64,000 nt of DNA from Maribellus comscasis (GCF_009762775.1 NZ_CP046401.1:6150001-6214000), one strand, 5' to 3'; counted from the stretch's first letter, positions 9,116-19,450 are shown. Program-made: numbers and translations. Notes: a model not told the origin generated them from the letters alone.

Positions 9116-12100
9116 TTAAAATTCAACATTCAGACCCACCATATAAGTTCGTGGGAGCGGATAAGCGTTAAAATCAATTGCTGCTGTGTTACTTCCACTG
9201 GCATTGGCGCCCGGATCGGTTCCCTGGTAATTGGTCACTGTAAACAGATTCTGAGCTAAAACATAAATCGCCAGTTTGTTGAAAACGCTGATATTCTCTA
9301 CCGGCACGTCGTATCCAAGGCGTACCGACTGCAAGCGGATATAAGAAGCATCTTCAACCGTTATTGTGTTGATCAAAGCCGTTGTTCCTCCGGAAGCGAG
9401 AGGATTAACAAAGGATGGATACTTGTTGGATGGATTGCTCGGTGTCCAACGGTTTAATAGTGGCTCTGCTATGCGGTTTTGTCTGAAATTATTTGGGAAC
9501 ATTGAATTGGCCAGGTTGGCATTTAATTTATCAATTCCCTGTACGCCTTGCATTACAATGTCGAGAGAGAAGTTTTTAAATTGAAGATTACTGGTCAGTC
9601 CCCATGTAAAATCAGGGATAGGTTTTCCGATGATGGTCCGGTCTTCAGAGTTAATGGTTTTATCATCATTCAGATCGCGGAATTTCAGGTCGCCTGGCTG
9701 GACATTGTCATTGGTTACACTAAAGTCATCGCCTTCCTGCCAGATTCCATCAACAATGTAACCATAATAGGAATCCAGAGCTTCTCCTGGTGTAATGATT
9801 GAAAAATCAGGAATCTGTGAAAGACCTCCACGGATAATATCTCCGCGATCGCCAATGTTGAGTACCTCGTTTTTTAATGTCGAAAGGTTACCGGCAAGAT
9901 TCCAGTAGAGATCGTTTGATCTGATGATATCCCAGCTTAGCGAAAGTTCAAAACCCTGGTTCCGAACGCCACCCATATTTTGTACCTGACCGGAGAAACC
10001 AGTGTTTAATGGTTGAGGGATATAAACAAGTAAGTCGGTTGTTTCTTTGTTGAAGTAATCAAAAGAACCCGTTAGCCTGTTTTCCAAAATGCCAAAATCA
10101 AAACCAACATCGATTTGAACCGCTTTTTCCCAGGTCAAATCCGGATTGGCAATTCGGGAAGGAGTAATTGTACTGTAATAGGCGTCTCCGAAGGGAACCT
10201 GTGAACCGGCGGAGAATGTTTGATAAGTTAACTCGTTTCCGATAGTTGCATTACCTGTACTACCAATACTGAATCTTGGTTTTAGTTCACTGAGCCAACC
10301 GGCATCAGCCATAAAATTTTCGTTATGCATTTTCCAGGCGATTGCAGCCGATGGGAAATAACCAAATTTATTGTTTTCACCAAAACGCGAAGAACCGTCT
10401 GCCCTGATGGAAGCAGTGATTAAATATTTATCCATCAGTGAATAATTTACCCTGGTCAGATAGGAAATAAATTTAGCCTGTGTACGTCCACTCCCCAGGT
10501 TATTTAATAAGGGATCACCGGAGCCAATGGCATTGATTCCCAAATCAGGAAGGGCATATCCCCGTCCGTCGCCTGCGAATGTTTTGGTTTGAAAATATTC
10601 GTAAGTTGTTCCCAGTAAAGCATTCAGTCTGCTCTGTTCAAACTCTTTAGTATAATTTATGGTTCCTTCGGCAGAAACATAATCTTTTCTTCCTGTTTGA
10701 ATGGAAGCGATTCCTCCGGTACCTGCACCAGACACTGTAAAAGGCTGAATAAAAATATCTCTCCTTACATCCTGTACATCGCCACCCAGTTTTACCTGAG
10801 CTGATAACTCGGGCATAATAAAGTATTCCAGATAAGTATTTCCAAAAAAGCGAAAAGTTTCAGCCGTTGCATCTTCACCATCAAGAATGGCCAGTGGATT
10901 ATCACCAACAAAAAAGTCAGATTTTCTGTAACTTCCGTCTTCATTGTAAGAAGGAATTACCGGATCATAATTCACAGCCGTGTATATTGCTCCGCCGTTT
11001 TCGTTGATTCCGAGACCCGTTGAGGCGAAATCGTCATGAATGTATGAACCATTAAAACTGACTCCCGCCCGCAACTTTTTACTTTCGTCGTATGCGAGAT
11101 TAAATCGCATGTTATATCTGTCGATGGCTGAGCCCTTCACCAATCCTTCCTGCTCGAAATAGTTTAGTGAAGTAAAATAGGTGAGGTTATTTGAGCCCCC
11201 CGACATTGTAATGTTATGATTCTGTGTCCGCGCAGTCCTGTAGATCAGATCCTGCCAGTCGGTTCCGCCTCCTTCAATTTGATCGATTCGCTGCAATTCA
11301 TCGCCTCCGCCTAAATCAATAATGGAATTCAATACATCTTTGTATTCCTGGGCAGTTAAAACGTCCAGTGGCTTGTATACCTGCTGGATACCATAGTAGC
11401 CATCGTAACCCACACGAAGTTTTCCTTCTTTACCTTTTTTAGTGGTAATGATTACAACACCATTTGAACCTCTTGAACCATAAATTGCAGTTGCCGAAGC
11501 ATCTTTCAGAACTTCGAGAGATGCAATATCTGACGGGTTTAATGAATTTAACGGGTTTCTGGGATTCTGGTTTCCGGTGAAACCAACTCCGCCGGTTCCG
11601 GCAACACTTCCATTATTAACGATTACTCCATCAATTACATAGAGCGGTTCGTTTCCTGCCTGGATAGAACCGGAGCCTCTGATGCTGATACTCAAGCCTC
11701 CACCTGGTTCGTTACTTTTTTGCGAAATTTGTACACCGGCAACACGCCCCTGTAACGCCTGTTCAACAGACGCATTTGCTCCCGGATTTAGTTCATCGGC
11801 TTTTACAGAAGTTACGGAGCCTGTTAAATCGCTCTTTTTTACAGTTCCATAACCAATTACGACCACTTGTTCCAATTCTTCAATATCCTGTTGAAGAACT
11901 ACATTTATTGCTGATTGTCCGTTAACCGGAACAGTTTGTGACAGATAGCCGATAAAACTGAACATCAGGTTGCCGTCTGCAGGAGCAGTAATAGAATACT
12001 CTCCGTTGAAGTTCGTAGTGGTTCCCTGAGTTGTCCCTTCCACAATAATCGTCACACCGGGAAGCAGCTCTCCTGCGTCGCTTTTTACCACCCCCGTTAT

Positions 12101-12169
12101 TTTATTTTGTGCAAATAATGCTAACGGGAGGATAAACAAGACTAGAAATAATAATTTAAGCTTGTTCAT
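9116..12169 (-). CDS. SusC/RagA-family TonB-dependent outer-membrane transporter
   Basis: Protein of 1017 residues that imports oligosaccharides using TonB energy. It has a signal peptide (ends LFAQ), an N-terminal carboxypeptidase-regulatory-like domain (ITGVVKSDAGELLPGVTIIVEG), then the SusC signature EQVVVIGYGTVKKSDLTGSV at about residues 95-115. The plug domain follows, with PLYVIDGV and the STIYGSRGSNGV-type block (here ATAIYGSRGSNGVVIITTKKG), then a 22-strand-type barrel ending in Phe (VGLNVEF). The stop lies 11 bases before the preferred SusD start, so the two are co-translated. The length and domain order are normal for the family. The substrate is not readable from the barrel. Confidence 0.96.
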   Translation of the reverse strand: MNKLKLLFLVLFILPLALFAQNKITGVVKSDAGELLPGVTIIVEGTTQGTTTNFNGEYSITAPADGNLMFSFIGYLSQTVPVNGQSAINVVLQQDIEELEQVVVIGYGTVKKSDLTGSVTSVKADELNPGANASVEQALQGRVAGVQISQKSNEPGGGLSISIRGSGSIQAGNEPLYVIDGVIVNNGSVAGTGGVGFTGNQNPRNPLNSLNPSDIASLEVLKDASATAIYGSRGSNGVVIITTKKGKEGKLRVGYDGYYGIQQVYKPLDVLTAQEYKDVLNSIIDLGGGDELQRIDQIEGGGTDWQDLIYRTARTQNHNITMSGGSNNLTYFTSLNYFEQEGLVKGSAIDRYNMRFNLAYDESKKLRAGVSFNGSYIHDDFASTGLGINENGGAIYTAVNYDPVIPSYNEDGSYRKSDFFVGDNPLAILDGEDATAETFRFFGNTYLEYFIMPELSAQVKLGGDVQDVRRDIFIQPFTVSGAGTGGIASIQTGRKDYVSAEGTINYTKEFEQSRLNALLGTTYEYFQTKTFAGDGRGYALPDLGINAIGSGDPLLNNLGSGRTQAKFISYLTRVNYSLMDKYLITASIRADGSSRFGENNKFGYFPSAAIAWKMHNENFMADAGWLSELKPRFSIGSTGNATIGNELTYQTFSAGSQVPFGDAYYSTITPSRIANPDLTWEKAVQIDVGFDFGILENRLTGSFDYFNKETTDLLVYIPQPLNTGFSGQVQNMGGVRNQGFELSLSWDIIRSNDLYWNLAGNLSTLKNEVLNIGDRGDIIRGGLSQIPDFSIITPGEALDSYYGYIVDGIWQEGDDFSVTNDNVQPGDLKFRDLNDDKTINSEDRTIIGKPIPDFTWGLTSNLQFKNFSLDIVMQGVQGIDKLNANLANSMFPNNFRQNRIAEPLLNRWTPSNPSNKYPSFVNPLASGGTTALINTITVEDASYIRLQSVRLGYDVPVENISVFNKLAIYVLAQNLFTVTNYQGTDPGANASGSNTAAIDFNAYPLPRTYMVGLNVEF

Positions 12170-12231
12170 AAATTCGATTAATTTGGTTTATACAATATTA
12201 AAATCTTTCATATGTTATCTACTTGAAATTG

Positions 12232-12255
12232 ATTCAGAAAAACTGGAATCTGAAT
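12232..12255 (-). terminator. Weak hairpin between the GH43 gene and SusC
   Basis: A 7-bp perfect inverted repeat (ATTCAGA/TCTGAAT, loop of 10) lies 12 bases after the GH43 stop codon on the minus strand. There is no clear U-tract. It may mark a processing or weak termination point between the first enzyme gene and SusC. Confidence 0.25.
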
Positions 12256-12267
12256 TAACCATGTTTT

Positions 12268-14589
12268 CTATTTTCCCGAAAACACTTGAAATCCAATGTC
12301 TATCTTATTTGTTGTTGTATCAAAATCTGTAAATCTCTTTTCTCCGAAAAAATCAACAGGAAAGGCATTTTTCAAAGTCCCTGTTCCAATTGCTTTTGAC
12401 CCTTTTTTTAATTTGAAATTTGAATTATCGGGATTAACGAAATGTGGATTTCCTTCAAGATTATCAGCAGCCCAGTTTTCTGCGTTTAGCTCCTGAGCGG
12501 TTTTAAAATCGGCGGCTTTATATGAGTATCTGCAAAGGCTTAAGGTTTTATTATTAAAAAACAGGTTGTTTTGAATTTCTGTCCATTGTTGTTCCCGTGC
12601 CGACGTAGGATCTGAACCTTCATAAGCATCAGCAACAAAAAGTGCCGCGCCATAATTATTGGCAAAAATTGAATTAATAATGCGGTTTTGCGCCGGCACG
12701 CGTCCTAATTGGGAAATGGCTGCACCTTTCGACATTCCTCGGTTATTTACCACCGTGCAATGGCTCATTAGCAGGGTTGATCCGCCGTTCATAACAATAT
12801 TGCCGCCTTCCAGAAGTGTAAAGTTATTATTTAGTAAACAGTTAATAAAACGTAAGGTGCCGGTTTGTTTTAAGTCGCTTATAAACCATGCAATCCCTCC
12901 GTTTGCCTGCGCTTTATTGTTGCTGATATTACAATTGTAAAAACGGGTGTGATAACCGTTGTCAGCGTTACAATTCACATATACGGCCCCACCATTGAGG
13001 TTGGCCTCATTGTTTATTATATCGCAGCCAACAAACAAGGGACTTGCTCCATTGGCGGCATATATTCCCGCACCATTTTTTAGTGCATAGTTATTTGAGA
13101 TGGTACAGTTTACAAACCGAACTGATTCGCCACCATTTTCAAGCCAGATTCCTGCACCGTTTCCATCAGTTTTTTGGCCTGTATTTTTCCCGCCGGTTAT
13201 GGTTAATCCATCAATCCGAAGGTATTCGGAGTTGGTTACTGTGAGCACGTGAGCTGTTTTTTCCTGTCCATCAATTTTTGTTGTTGTCAACAGTTTTCTG
13301 TCGGATAACTTTTCTTCAACCCCCTTGAATCCGCCATAAATATAAAGAGCTGTTTTCCCTTCAATTCTCAGCACGTTTCCGTAATTTCCTCCGGCAATCC
13401 AAATCTGAGATTCCGGCTTTGCCAATTCAACTGCTTTTTGCAAAGATGTAAGTGCTGTTTTCCATGATTTCCCGTCACTGTTGTCTCCTTTTTCAGAAAC
13501 ATAAATTACCGGCATTTTTTCTGTTGCTGCCAGTGGAAAGGGAACAACAGGAACCAACCGGTTTTTGTCATCCAGTTTCATTTGCACAAGGGCAGCATTC
13601 TCACGCCATTGTGCCGCTGCTTCATCGTTGCCAAACATGGTTGCCTGGATGTTGCCATCAAAATCATCAAAAATCATATTGTGGCCACCGTGCGGAATGG
13701 CAATGTATGCCTCAGAATACGGACCGGTGATATTTTCTGCCATAGCAATCATACAATCATAACGACCGTCAGCGGTTCGGCGGTTTAGATCCGTATTTCC
13801 AAATACATGGCCTTTTTTAGGGCTTTCACAATTCCATTCTGCCGCCATCAGGTAGTAGAGACCATTTTTGTAATACATATTTACACCTTCATAACCCACT
13901 TCCTTGCCACTGGCATCTTTAGGGAACACAGGTGGTTCGGTGTCGGCAAATCCCATCATATCGGGCTTTAGCTTTTTCATATTCCCCGGTCCCCAGATAT
14001 ACCAAACCGTCCCGTCAACATCTTTAAATAAAGTAGCGTCGATTCCTTTTACCATCGAACCGTCCTTTTTTACATCCTCGTATGGTCCTTCGGGTTTTCC
14101 GGTTGTACTCTTTAGTAATCCTGAGCCATAACCCCCACTAACCGAATAGGTAATCCAAAAATTGTTATTTATATAATGAATCTCAGGAGCCCAGATTCCA
14201 CGGACCAGACGTCCGTTGGTTCTTTTTATCCTTCGTTGAGCTTCGTTGCTGGCATCTTTCTCAAAAGTCCATACAAATCCTTCATCACCAATTATTTGCC
14301 AGTTTTTTAAATCTGGCGATTCCCAAACGCGGATACCCTCAGCTACTCCCCAGTTGTCGTCAGTTGTTCCGGTAAGATAATATTTGTTTTCGGGGCCTTT
14401 GCATACGGCAATATCACGCAGGTGGTATTTAAAAAGCGGCCAAACATTGGGCATAGTCGGTTCAATGCTGTCAATAGCATTTTCAAACATGGCCGATACC
14501 TGCGGATTTAATGTTTGGCTTTTTAATTCATTTTTTGAAAAGATAATTAAAATAAAAATCAGAAATAAGGTCGATTCTATCCGTTGCAT
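12268..14589 (-). CDS. GH43-like protein fused to a right-handed beta-helix domain
   Basis: Exported two-domain protein of 773 residues. After the signal peptide, residues about 45-350 resemble a five-bladed GH43 propeller: LRDIAVCKGPENKYYLTGTT (candidate base Asp), IRVWESPDLKNWQ, GIWAPEIHYINNNFWITYS, IDATLFKDVDGTVWYIWG and YEGVNMYYKNGLYYLMAAEW. From about residue 365 the opening IYVSEKGDNSDGKSWKTAL leads into repeated beta-helix coils (NGAGIWLENGGESVRF, NCTISNNYA, NNEANLNGGAVYV) of the pectate-lyase-like or parallel-helix type. GH43 members often act on arabinosides, xylosides or galactosides. The helix may bind or cleave a second linkage, but I see no definite catalytic set in it. It lies between the regulator gene and SusC. 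Confidence 0.82.
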   Translation of the reverse strand: MQRIESTLFLIFILIIFSKNELKSQTLNPQVSAMFENAIDSIEPTMPNVWPLFKYHLRDIAVCKGPENKYYLTGTTDDNWGVAEGIRVWESPDLKNWQIIGDEGFVWTFEKDASNEAQRRIKRTNGRLVRGIWAPEIHYINNNFWITYSVSGGYGSGLLKSTTGKPEGPYEDVKKDGSMVKGIDATLFKDVDGTVWYIWGPGNMKKLKPDMMGFADTEPPVFPKDASGKEVGYEGVNMYYKNGLYYLMAAEWNCESPKKGHVFGNTDLNRRTADGRYDCMIAMAENITGPYSEAYIAIPHGGHNMIFDDFDGNIQATMFGNDEAAAQWRENAALVQMKLDDKNRLVPVVPFPLAATEKMPVIYVSEKGDNSDGKSWKTALTSLQKAVELAKPESQIWIAGGNYGNVLRIEGKTALYIYGGFKGVEEKLSDRKLLTTTKIDGQEKTAHVLTVTNSEYLRIDGLTITGGKNTGQKTDGNGAGIWLENGGESVRFVNCTISNNYALKNGAGIYAANGASPLFVGCDIINNEANLNGGAVYVNCNADNGYHTRFYNCNISNNKAQANGGIAWFISDLKQTGTLRFINCLLNNNFTLLEGGNIVMNGGSTLLMSHCTVVNNRGMSKGAAISQLGRVPAQNRIINSIFANNYGAALFVADAYEGSDPTSAREQQWTEIQNNLFFNNKTLSLCRYSYKAADFKTAQELNAENWAADNLEGNPHFVNPDNSNFKLKKGSKAIGTGTLKNAFPVDFFGEKRFTDFDTTTNKIDIGFQVFSGK

Positions 14590-14660
14590 AAGATTTAAGT
14601 TTGACGCAAGAATCGGAAATAATGCGTTTCGGGAACTGGAATTTAAGTTAAAAAAAAAGG

Positions 14661-14681
14661 AAAATGAGAAACTCTCATTTT
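14661..14681 (-). terminator. Intrinsic terminator of the HTCS gene
   Basis: A perfect 9-bp stem (AAAATGAGA with TCTCATTTT, 3-base loop) lies 6 bases beyond the regulator's stop codon. In the minus direction CC and at least eight consecutive T follow. This is a textbook Rho-independent signal and suggests that the regulator is transcribed as its own unit, separate from the GH43 gene. Confidence 0.8.
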
Positions 14682-14687
14682 TTATAA

Positions 14688-17600
14688 TCAGTTCATATTT
14701 AAACCTTTAATCTTATTTAGCAATTCTTTTCGGTATTCTGTAGGAGTTTTTTTATACACTTTTTTAAACACCTTGCTAAAATAGTTTGGGTCGGTGAAGC
14801 CAACTTCGTAGGCAATGTCGGAAATATTAAGTGCGGAATCCGCCATTAATTCAATCGCCTTTTTAAAACGCAACGACTGGATATAATCGGATCCGGACAT
14901 GTTGAGCAATTTTTTAAGTTTTAAATAGACCAGAGTTTTACTTATCCCCAGTTTTTGGGCGAGTTCTTCTGTATTAAGGGTTTCACTTTCAATATTCTCG
15001 TTGATTATTGCAGATACTTTTTCGATAAAATCTTTGTCCTTGTCCTGGAAATTCAGCCTTTCCAGATCGATGTGCGCTCCTGTAACAACTTTTTCTTTTA
15101 GTTTTTTACGCATCTCGATAAAGTTGCGTACATGGAGGTCAAGTTCATTTAAATCAAATGGTTTTCTCACATAGGCTTCAGCACCTGCCTGCAATCCTGC
15201 TATTTTATCTTCGTGTGTGGTTTTAGCGGTGAGTAAAATCACGGCAATGTGACTGGTTGCTTCGTCTTCTTTAATTTTTTTGCAAAATTCTATTCCATTC
15301 ATTTCCGGCATCATCACATCGCTGATAATTATATCGGGTTCTTCTTCTTTTACAATTGTTAATGCTTCTATTCCATTTTGAGCACATTTTACATCAAAAT
15401 GTTCTGAATAATGCTCCATCAAAACTTCTGCCAGATCTACGGTGTCTTCAACAATTAGCAGTTTGAATTCCTTGTCGTTATTCGATTTTTCTTTCGCCGG
15501 GGCAGGGCTTGTAGTCACTTCGGAAATACTTTCAAAGTCCAAATTATGTCTGATTGTATCTCTGTTGTTTTCGAGTTTGATATTTGAAATTCCCTGGTAA
15601 TTCAGGGGCAGTTGAATTTTAAAACGGGTACCTTCATCTATTTTACTTTTTACTTCGATGGTGCCGTGAAGGTATTCCACCAGGCTCTTAACCAGCGTGA
15701 GTCCTATTCCCGAGCCACTTTTTTGTTCGTTGTGCCGGTAGTTCATGTAAAAAGGTGTAAACAAATTTTGTTTTTCTTCTTCGGAAATGCCCTTCCCGGT
15801 GTTCGAGATACAAATATTTAAATGCTTCTGGTTTTTATCGCTAATCTCGTCGGCTATTTTAGCTTCGCAAATTATTTTTCCATGAATGGGAGTATGTTTT
15901 AATGCATTTGAAATGAGGTTTGCAATGATTTTTTCAATTTTATCAGGATCGAACCAGTATTCGTACTCGTCGCGGTTGGCTTTAAATTCAAAGTTCACCC
16001 GGTATTGGTCAAAAAGAGGCGTAAAAACCAGACAGGTTTCACGCAGGAAGTTAACGATATCGCCCTTCTGCAAAACAAGTTTGGCATGTTTGGTTTCAAT
16101 TTTACGAAAATCCATTAACTGGTTAAACAGAAAAGAGAGCCGCTTTGAGCTTCGGCCAAGACGCTGGAAGCGTTGCTTCAGGTCGTCTGAAACGTCACTC
16201 CTGTCGAACAACTGATCAATACTTGAGATAATAATGGAAAGAGGGGTTTTAAATTCATGAGAAATGTAGGTATAAAAATTCAGCCGCTGCTGACTCAGTT
16301 CTTTAATTTTTTCCTTTTCAATTCGTTCCAGTTTTAGCGCTGCTTTTTCTTTTTCCTTGTCGATTGTGATTTTTCGGTACAGAATAAAAATTCCGGCTAT
16401 CAGTAAAAAGTAAAGTACAAATGCACCAAACGAGAGATAAAATGGCGGTCGTATGCGTATAATAAGGTTTTTACTGTTTGCACTTTCAATACCGTCGTTG
16501 TTTTCGGCCTTTAAATGAAAAGTATATTTTCCGGGTAATAAATTGGTATAATTGGCGTTGGTTTTATTTCCCATTTCATTCCAGTTCTCATCAAAACCTT
16601 CCAGGTAGTAGTAAAATTTGTTATTTCCTGCTGATATGTGGTTTACTGCAACAAAGTCAATTGTAAAAGATTTTTGGTAATAACTTAGTGTTATGTTCTC
16701 GGCCTGGTCGATCGGTTTTGTTAAAATCCCTTTTTCGGATACATGGACGCTTTCATTCGCGAGTTTTAAATCAGTAAAAATCAGCTGTGGTTTTATTTTA
16801 TTATCGATTATCTCAGAAGGATTAAAATAGCTTAACCCGTTTACATGACCAAAGTAAAGTGTACCATCAGCATCTTTATAATAAGACGCAAAATTGAATT
16901 GCATTTGCGACAACCCGTCGTTCCTGTTGTAGTTTCTAAATTCCCGTGTTTGGGGATTAAACATCGACAATCCCTGATTGGTGCTGAGCCATATGTTGTG
17001 ATTTAACGCTTCCAGTATTCCGTAAACAGTATTATTGGGTAGTCCGTCTTCCATACTTAAATGTTGAAAACTTTTGGTGAGCGGGTCATAGACATTAACT
17101 CCTCCATCCACGGTTCCAAACCATATTTGTCCTTTACTGTCTTCGTTTACAGCAATAATCTTATTGGTTGACAAAAACTCCGGCTCCCGGTAAAAACTGA
17201 TGGAATCGTTTTTCTTATTGATAGATGCTATGCCGCCATGCCGGATACAAAACCACATGTTTCCATGGTTATCTTCCAGAATACTGTATATAAACAATTG
17301 CCCCAGTTCTTCTTGCTTGATCGGCTTTAATTCCTGAGTATCATAATCATAAAGGTATACGCCCTTGCGGGTTCCTACCCAAATGTTTTCTTTTGAATCT
17401 TTATAAATACTGTAAACCGAATTTTCGGTAATGCTGTACTTGATATCCGGAAGAATGGAAATATTTCTGAATTTTCCTGTCCGGGGATTGTAAATATCAA
17501 TCCCTGTCATAAAATGTCCAAACCAGATGTTTCCGTTCTTGTCTTCGCATATGGCATGGATGTTATTCGAGCTGAGGCTGTTTTTCTCCTGATGCTGGTA

Positions 17601-18758
17601 GTAATCCAGAATTTCTTTCTTTTCAGTATTAAAAGTACAAACGCCTCCGTCTTCTGTCGCAATCCACAAAATTCCTTTTGAATCTTTATATAGCTGATTT
17701 ACCGCCTTTCCGCGGAGTTCATTTTGCCCGTCGCCCGGATAAATCGTAAAGAACCCCTTAAAATTGCTAAGATTGGTGTAGTTAATTCCGCCAAAATAAG
17801 TTCCAATCCACATGATATCTTCCTTGCTCCTGAACACACAGTAAGTGGCATTATCATTTAAAAAATACTCAGACTTTTCCAGCGAATGTTGAATATTAAC
17901 GGTCTCTTTTGTTGCGGGATCCAGGATAAAAATTCCCAGTTCACTGCAAATCCAGATATTCCCGTCTGAATCATCTTCAATGTCGCGCACAACGGTAGTT
18001 TCAGCCTGGTCTGTTTCAGCAAGTCTTACTTTTAAAAAAGTCTTGTTGTTTTTGTCAAACATGTACAACCCGCTGTTCTCGGTCCCTATCCAGTAATTAC
18101 CGGCATGATCAATAAAAATTTTATTAATTGCACTGGTCTGTAATCCGGGAGTATTGGTTGTGTTGAAGTATTCGAGTAAAACTCCATCTGAATTCAGCAC
18201 GTAAACACCTGAATTTGTAGCAACGTAAAAGGTATTTTCAGCACTTTCAGCAATTGATGTAATAGGTTCGTTTTGTAACGAAATAAATTTTATTACTGCG
18301 TTTTGTTTTGGGTGGTATGCATATATTCCCCGGTGAGTACCAATTAGTATTGCACCTTCTTTTGTTTCAAATAAGGTTGTAACACCTGGCAGAGATCGTT
18401 CTTCAAATAATAAAGATTCAAATTTGTCAAAACGACGGTTGTATTCGATTACACCTCTGTCGGTTCCGGCAAACAGGCGATTATTTTTCGTAACGATAAC
18501 ACTTGTGAAAAAATTTGATGGGATACCAAGATCGTCCTCTTTATAGTAGCGTCTGATGTTGTAACTGTCGTATTTATTTAAACCTTGTTTCGTGGCAAAC
18601 CAGATAATTCCGGTTTGTTCCTGTGCAATATCATGAACGGTGTTGTAGGTCAGTCCGTCTTCGTTATTTAGTTTTTTGAATACATAACGGTTTTCAATTG
18701 CTTTGGCTGCGACACTCCACAATAATAAAATTAATATATATGTTACTCCCCTCCACAT
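14688..18758 (-). CDS. Hybrid two-component system sensor/regulator (HTCS)
   Basis: Single-chain sensor-regulator of 1356 residues. After a signal peptide, the periplasmic half holds two-component-regulator propeller repeats (recurrent GIIWFATKQGL / GNYWIGTENSGL / NIWICSELG type motifs, residues about 25-690). A Y_Y_Y domain (about 695-765, ending in PGKYTFHLKAEN) and one membrane helix (about 775-800) follow. The cytoplasmic half has HisKA with His834 in YISHEFKTP, an HATPase with GSGIGLTLVKSLVEYL, a receiver with phospho-acceptor Asp1147 in ISDVMMPEMNG and a C-terminal AraC-type HTH (GFTDPNYFSKVFKKVYKKTP). Such proteins bind an oligosaccharide in the periplasm and activate the adjacent PUL. 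Its position at the 5' end of the minus-strand locus makes that locus the likely target. Confidence 0.96.
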   Translation of the reverse strand: MWRGVTYILILLLWSVAAKAIENRYVFKKLNNEDGLTYNTVHDIAQEQTGIIWFATKQGLNKYDSYNIRRYYKEDDLGIPSNFFTSVIVTKNNRLFAGTDRGVIEYNRRFDKFESLLFEERSLPGVTTLFETKEGAILIGTHRGIYAYHPKQNAVIKFISLQNEPITSIAESAENTFYVATNSGVYVLNSDGVLLEYFNTTNTPGLQTSAINKIFIDHAGNYWIGTENSGLYMFDKNNKTFLKVRLAETDQAETTVVRDIEDDSDGNIWICSELGIFILDPATKETVNIQHSLEKSEYFLNDNATYCVFRSKEDIMWIGTYFGGINYTNLSNFKGFFTIYPGDGQNELRGKAVNQLYKDSKGILWIATEDGGVCTFNTEKKEILDYYQHQEKNSLSSNNIHAICEDKNGNIWFGHFMTGIDIYNPRTGKFRNISILPDIKYSITENSVYSIYKDSKENIWVGTRKGVYLYDYDTQELKPIKQEELGQLFIYSILEDNHGNMWFCIRHGGIASINKKNDSISFYREPEFLSTNKIIAVNEDSKGQIWFGTVDGGVNVYDPLTKSFQHLSMEDGLPNNTVYGILEALNHNIWLSTNQGLSMFNPQTREFRNYNRNDGLSQMQFNFASYYKDADGTLYFGHVNGLSYFNPSEIIDNKIKPQLIFTDLKLANESVHVSEKGILTKPIDQAENITLSYYQKSFTIDFVAVNHISAGNNKFYYYLEGFDENWNEMGNKTNANYTNLLPGKYTFHLKAENNDGIESANSKNLIIRIRPPFYLSFGAFVLYFLLIAGIFILYRKITIDKEKEKAALKLERIEKEKIKELSQQRLNFYTYISHEFKTPLSIIISSIDQLFDRSDVSDDLKQRFQRLGRSSKRLSFLFNQLMDFRKIETKHAKLVLQKGDIVNFLRETCLVFTPLFDQYRVNFEFKANRDEYEYWFDPDKIEKIIANLISNALKHTPIHGKIICEAKIADEISDKNQKHLNICISNTGKGISEEEKQNLFTPFYMNYRHNEQKSGSGIGLTLVKSLVEYLHGTIEVKSKIDEGTRFKIQLPLNYQGISNIKLENNRDTIRHNLDFESISEVTTSPAPAKEKSNNDKEFKLLIVEDTVDLAEVLMEHYSEHFDVKCAQNGIEALTIVKEEEPDIIISDVMMPEMNGIEFCKKIKEDEATSHIAVILLTAKTTHEDKIAGLQAGAEAYVRKPFDLNELDLHVRNFIEMRKKLKEKVVTGAHIDLERLNFQDKDKDFIEKVSAIINENIESETLNTEELAQKLGISKTLVYLKLKKLLNMSGSDYIQSLRFKKAIELMADSALNISDIAYEVGFTDPNYFSKVFKKVYKKTPTEYRKELLNKIKGLNMN

Positions 18759-18765
18759 TCTTTTT

Positions 18766-18773
18766 CAAATATA
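18766..18773 (-). promoter_or_regulatory. Candidate -7 box for the HTCS gene
   Basis: On the minus strand, TATATTTG matches the Bacteroidota -7 consensus TAnnTTTG. It ends only 7 bases before the regulator's ATG, so transcription from it would give an almost leaderless message. I see no TTTG at the usual -33 distance. Confidence 0.35.
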
Positions 18774-18886
18774 CTATTTACCTGAAATTTGTATTGGCTG
18801 ATTTTTTCTGTTGTTTTATTTTTTGTGAACCGGACTTGCTAACTCACTAATACAACTTGTCATATTTCCCCAAAATCATTAATAGA

Positions 18887-18913
18887 TATTTCTTGCAAAA
18901 TAAACAAGAAATA
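18887..18913. promoter_or_regulatory. Inverted repeat upstream of the HTCS gene
   Basis: A 9-bp perfect inverted repeat (TATTTCTTG and complement, spacer of 9) lies about 130 bases upstream of the regulator start. A T-rich run follows on the plus strand. It could be an operator or an orphan terminator left by a lost plus-strand gene. Confidence 0.3.
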
Positions 18914-19238
18914 AGTTTTTCTTTTTTTTGCTTGATACAACTATGCAAGAGAGTAAAACTTTAAATCGTTAGCCTGCAATTTCAATTATAATTACTGGAA
19001 TTTGATTCAGTTTTAATTTAATAGTCAGATACATCTACCGGCTTGTTCAATTAGAATAATACATGAATGATTGAAGATGCATCATTCCTGAGAAAAAATA
19101 CTGTTACCGGCCTACGTCTTCCTGTAAATAAATGGATATTCACAAAGTTTTTAAAAGACTAAATATCATCTGTTTGATAGAGAATGGCAGGACACATTAA
19201 CAGAATGCAAAAATATAATTGAAAATTCGCCACACACT

Positions 19239-19421
19239 TTGTTGGATGATTATGCAGGTGCATTTGACCAGTCCGATTCGGCAAACCAGTACTACGACAA
19301 ATTAATTTGGGTAGTTGATGTTGACATTATGCCAACATGTTTGGAACTGGCAGGAGCCCAACATCCGGATAGTATTAACAGCAGGAAAACAAATAATTTA
19401 GACGGAAAAATCAGCTTGTAA
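19239..19421 (+). pseudogene. Sulfatase remnant (C-terminal part)
   Basis: The stretch VDIMPTCLELAGAQHPDS followed by NSRKTNNLDGKISL matches the conserved sulfatase segment in which HVIDIMPT...AGA...G....LDGKSL normally precedes the C-terminal domain. No formylglycine motif, start region or metal block precedes it. The upstream in-frame sequence (about 19150-19300) is not sulfatase-like and looks joined from elsewhere. The reading ends at TAA, 19419-19421. It is a decayed fragment, not a functional gene. Confidence 0.6.
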
Positions 19422-19450
19422 AACACACCCGGTTCCGAATAACCCGTCAG

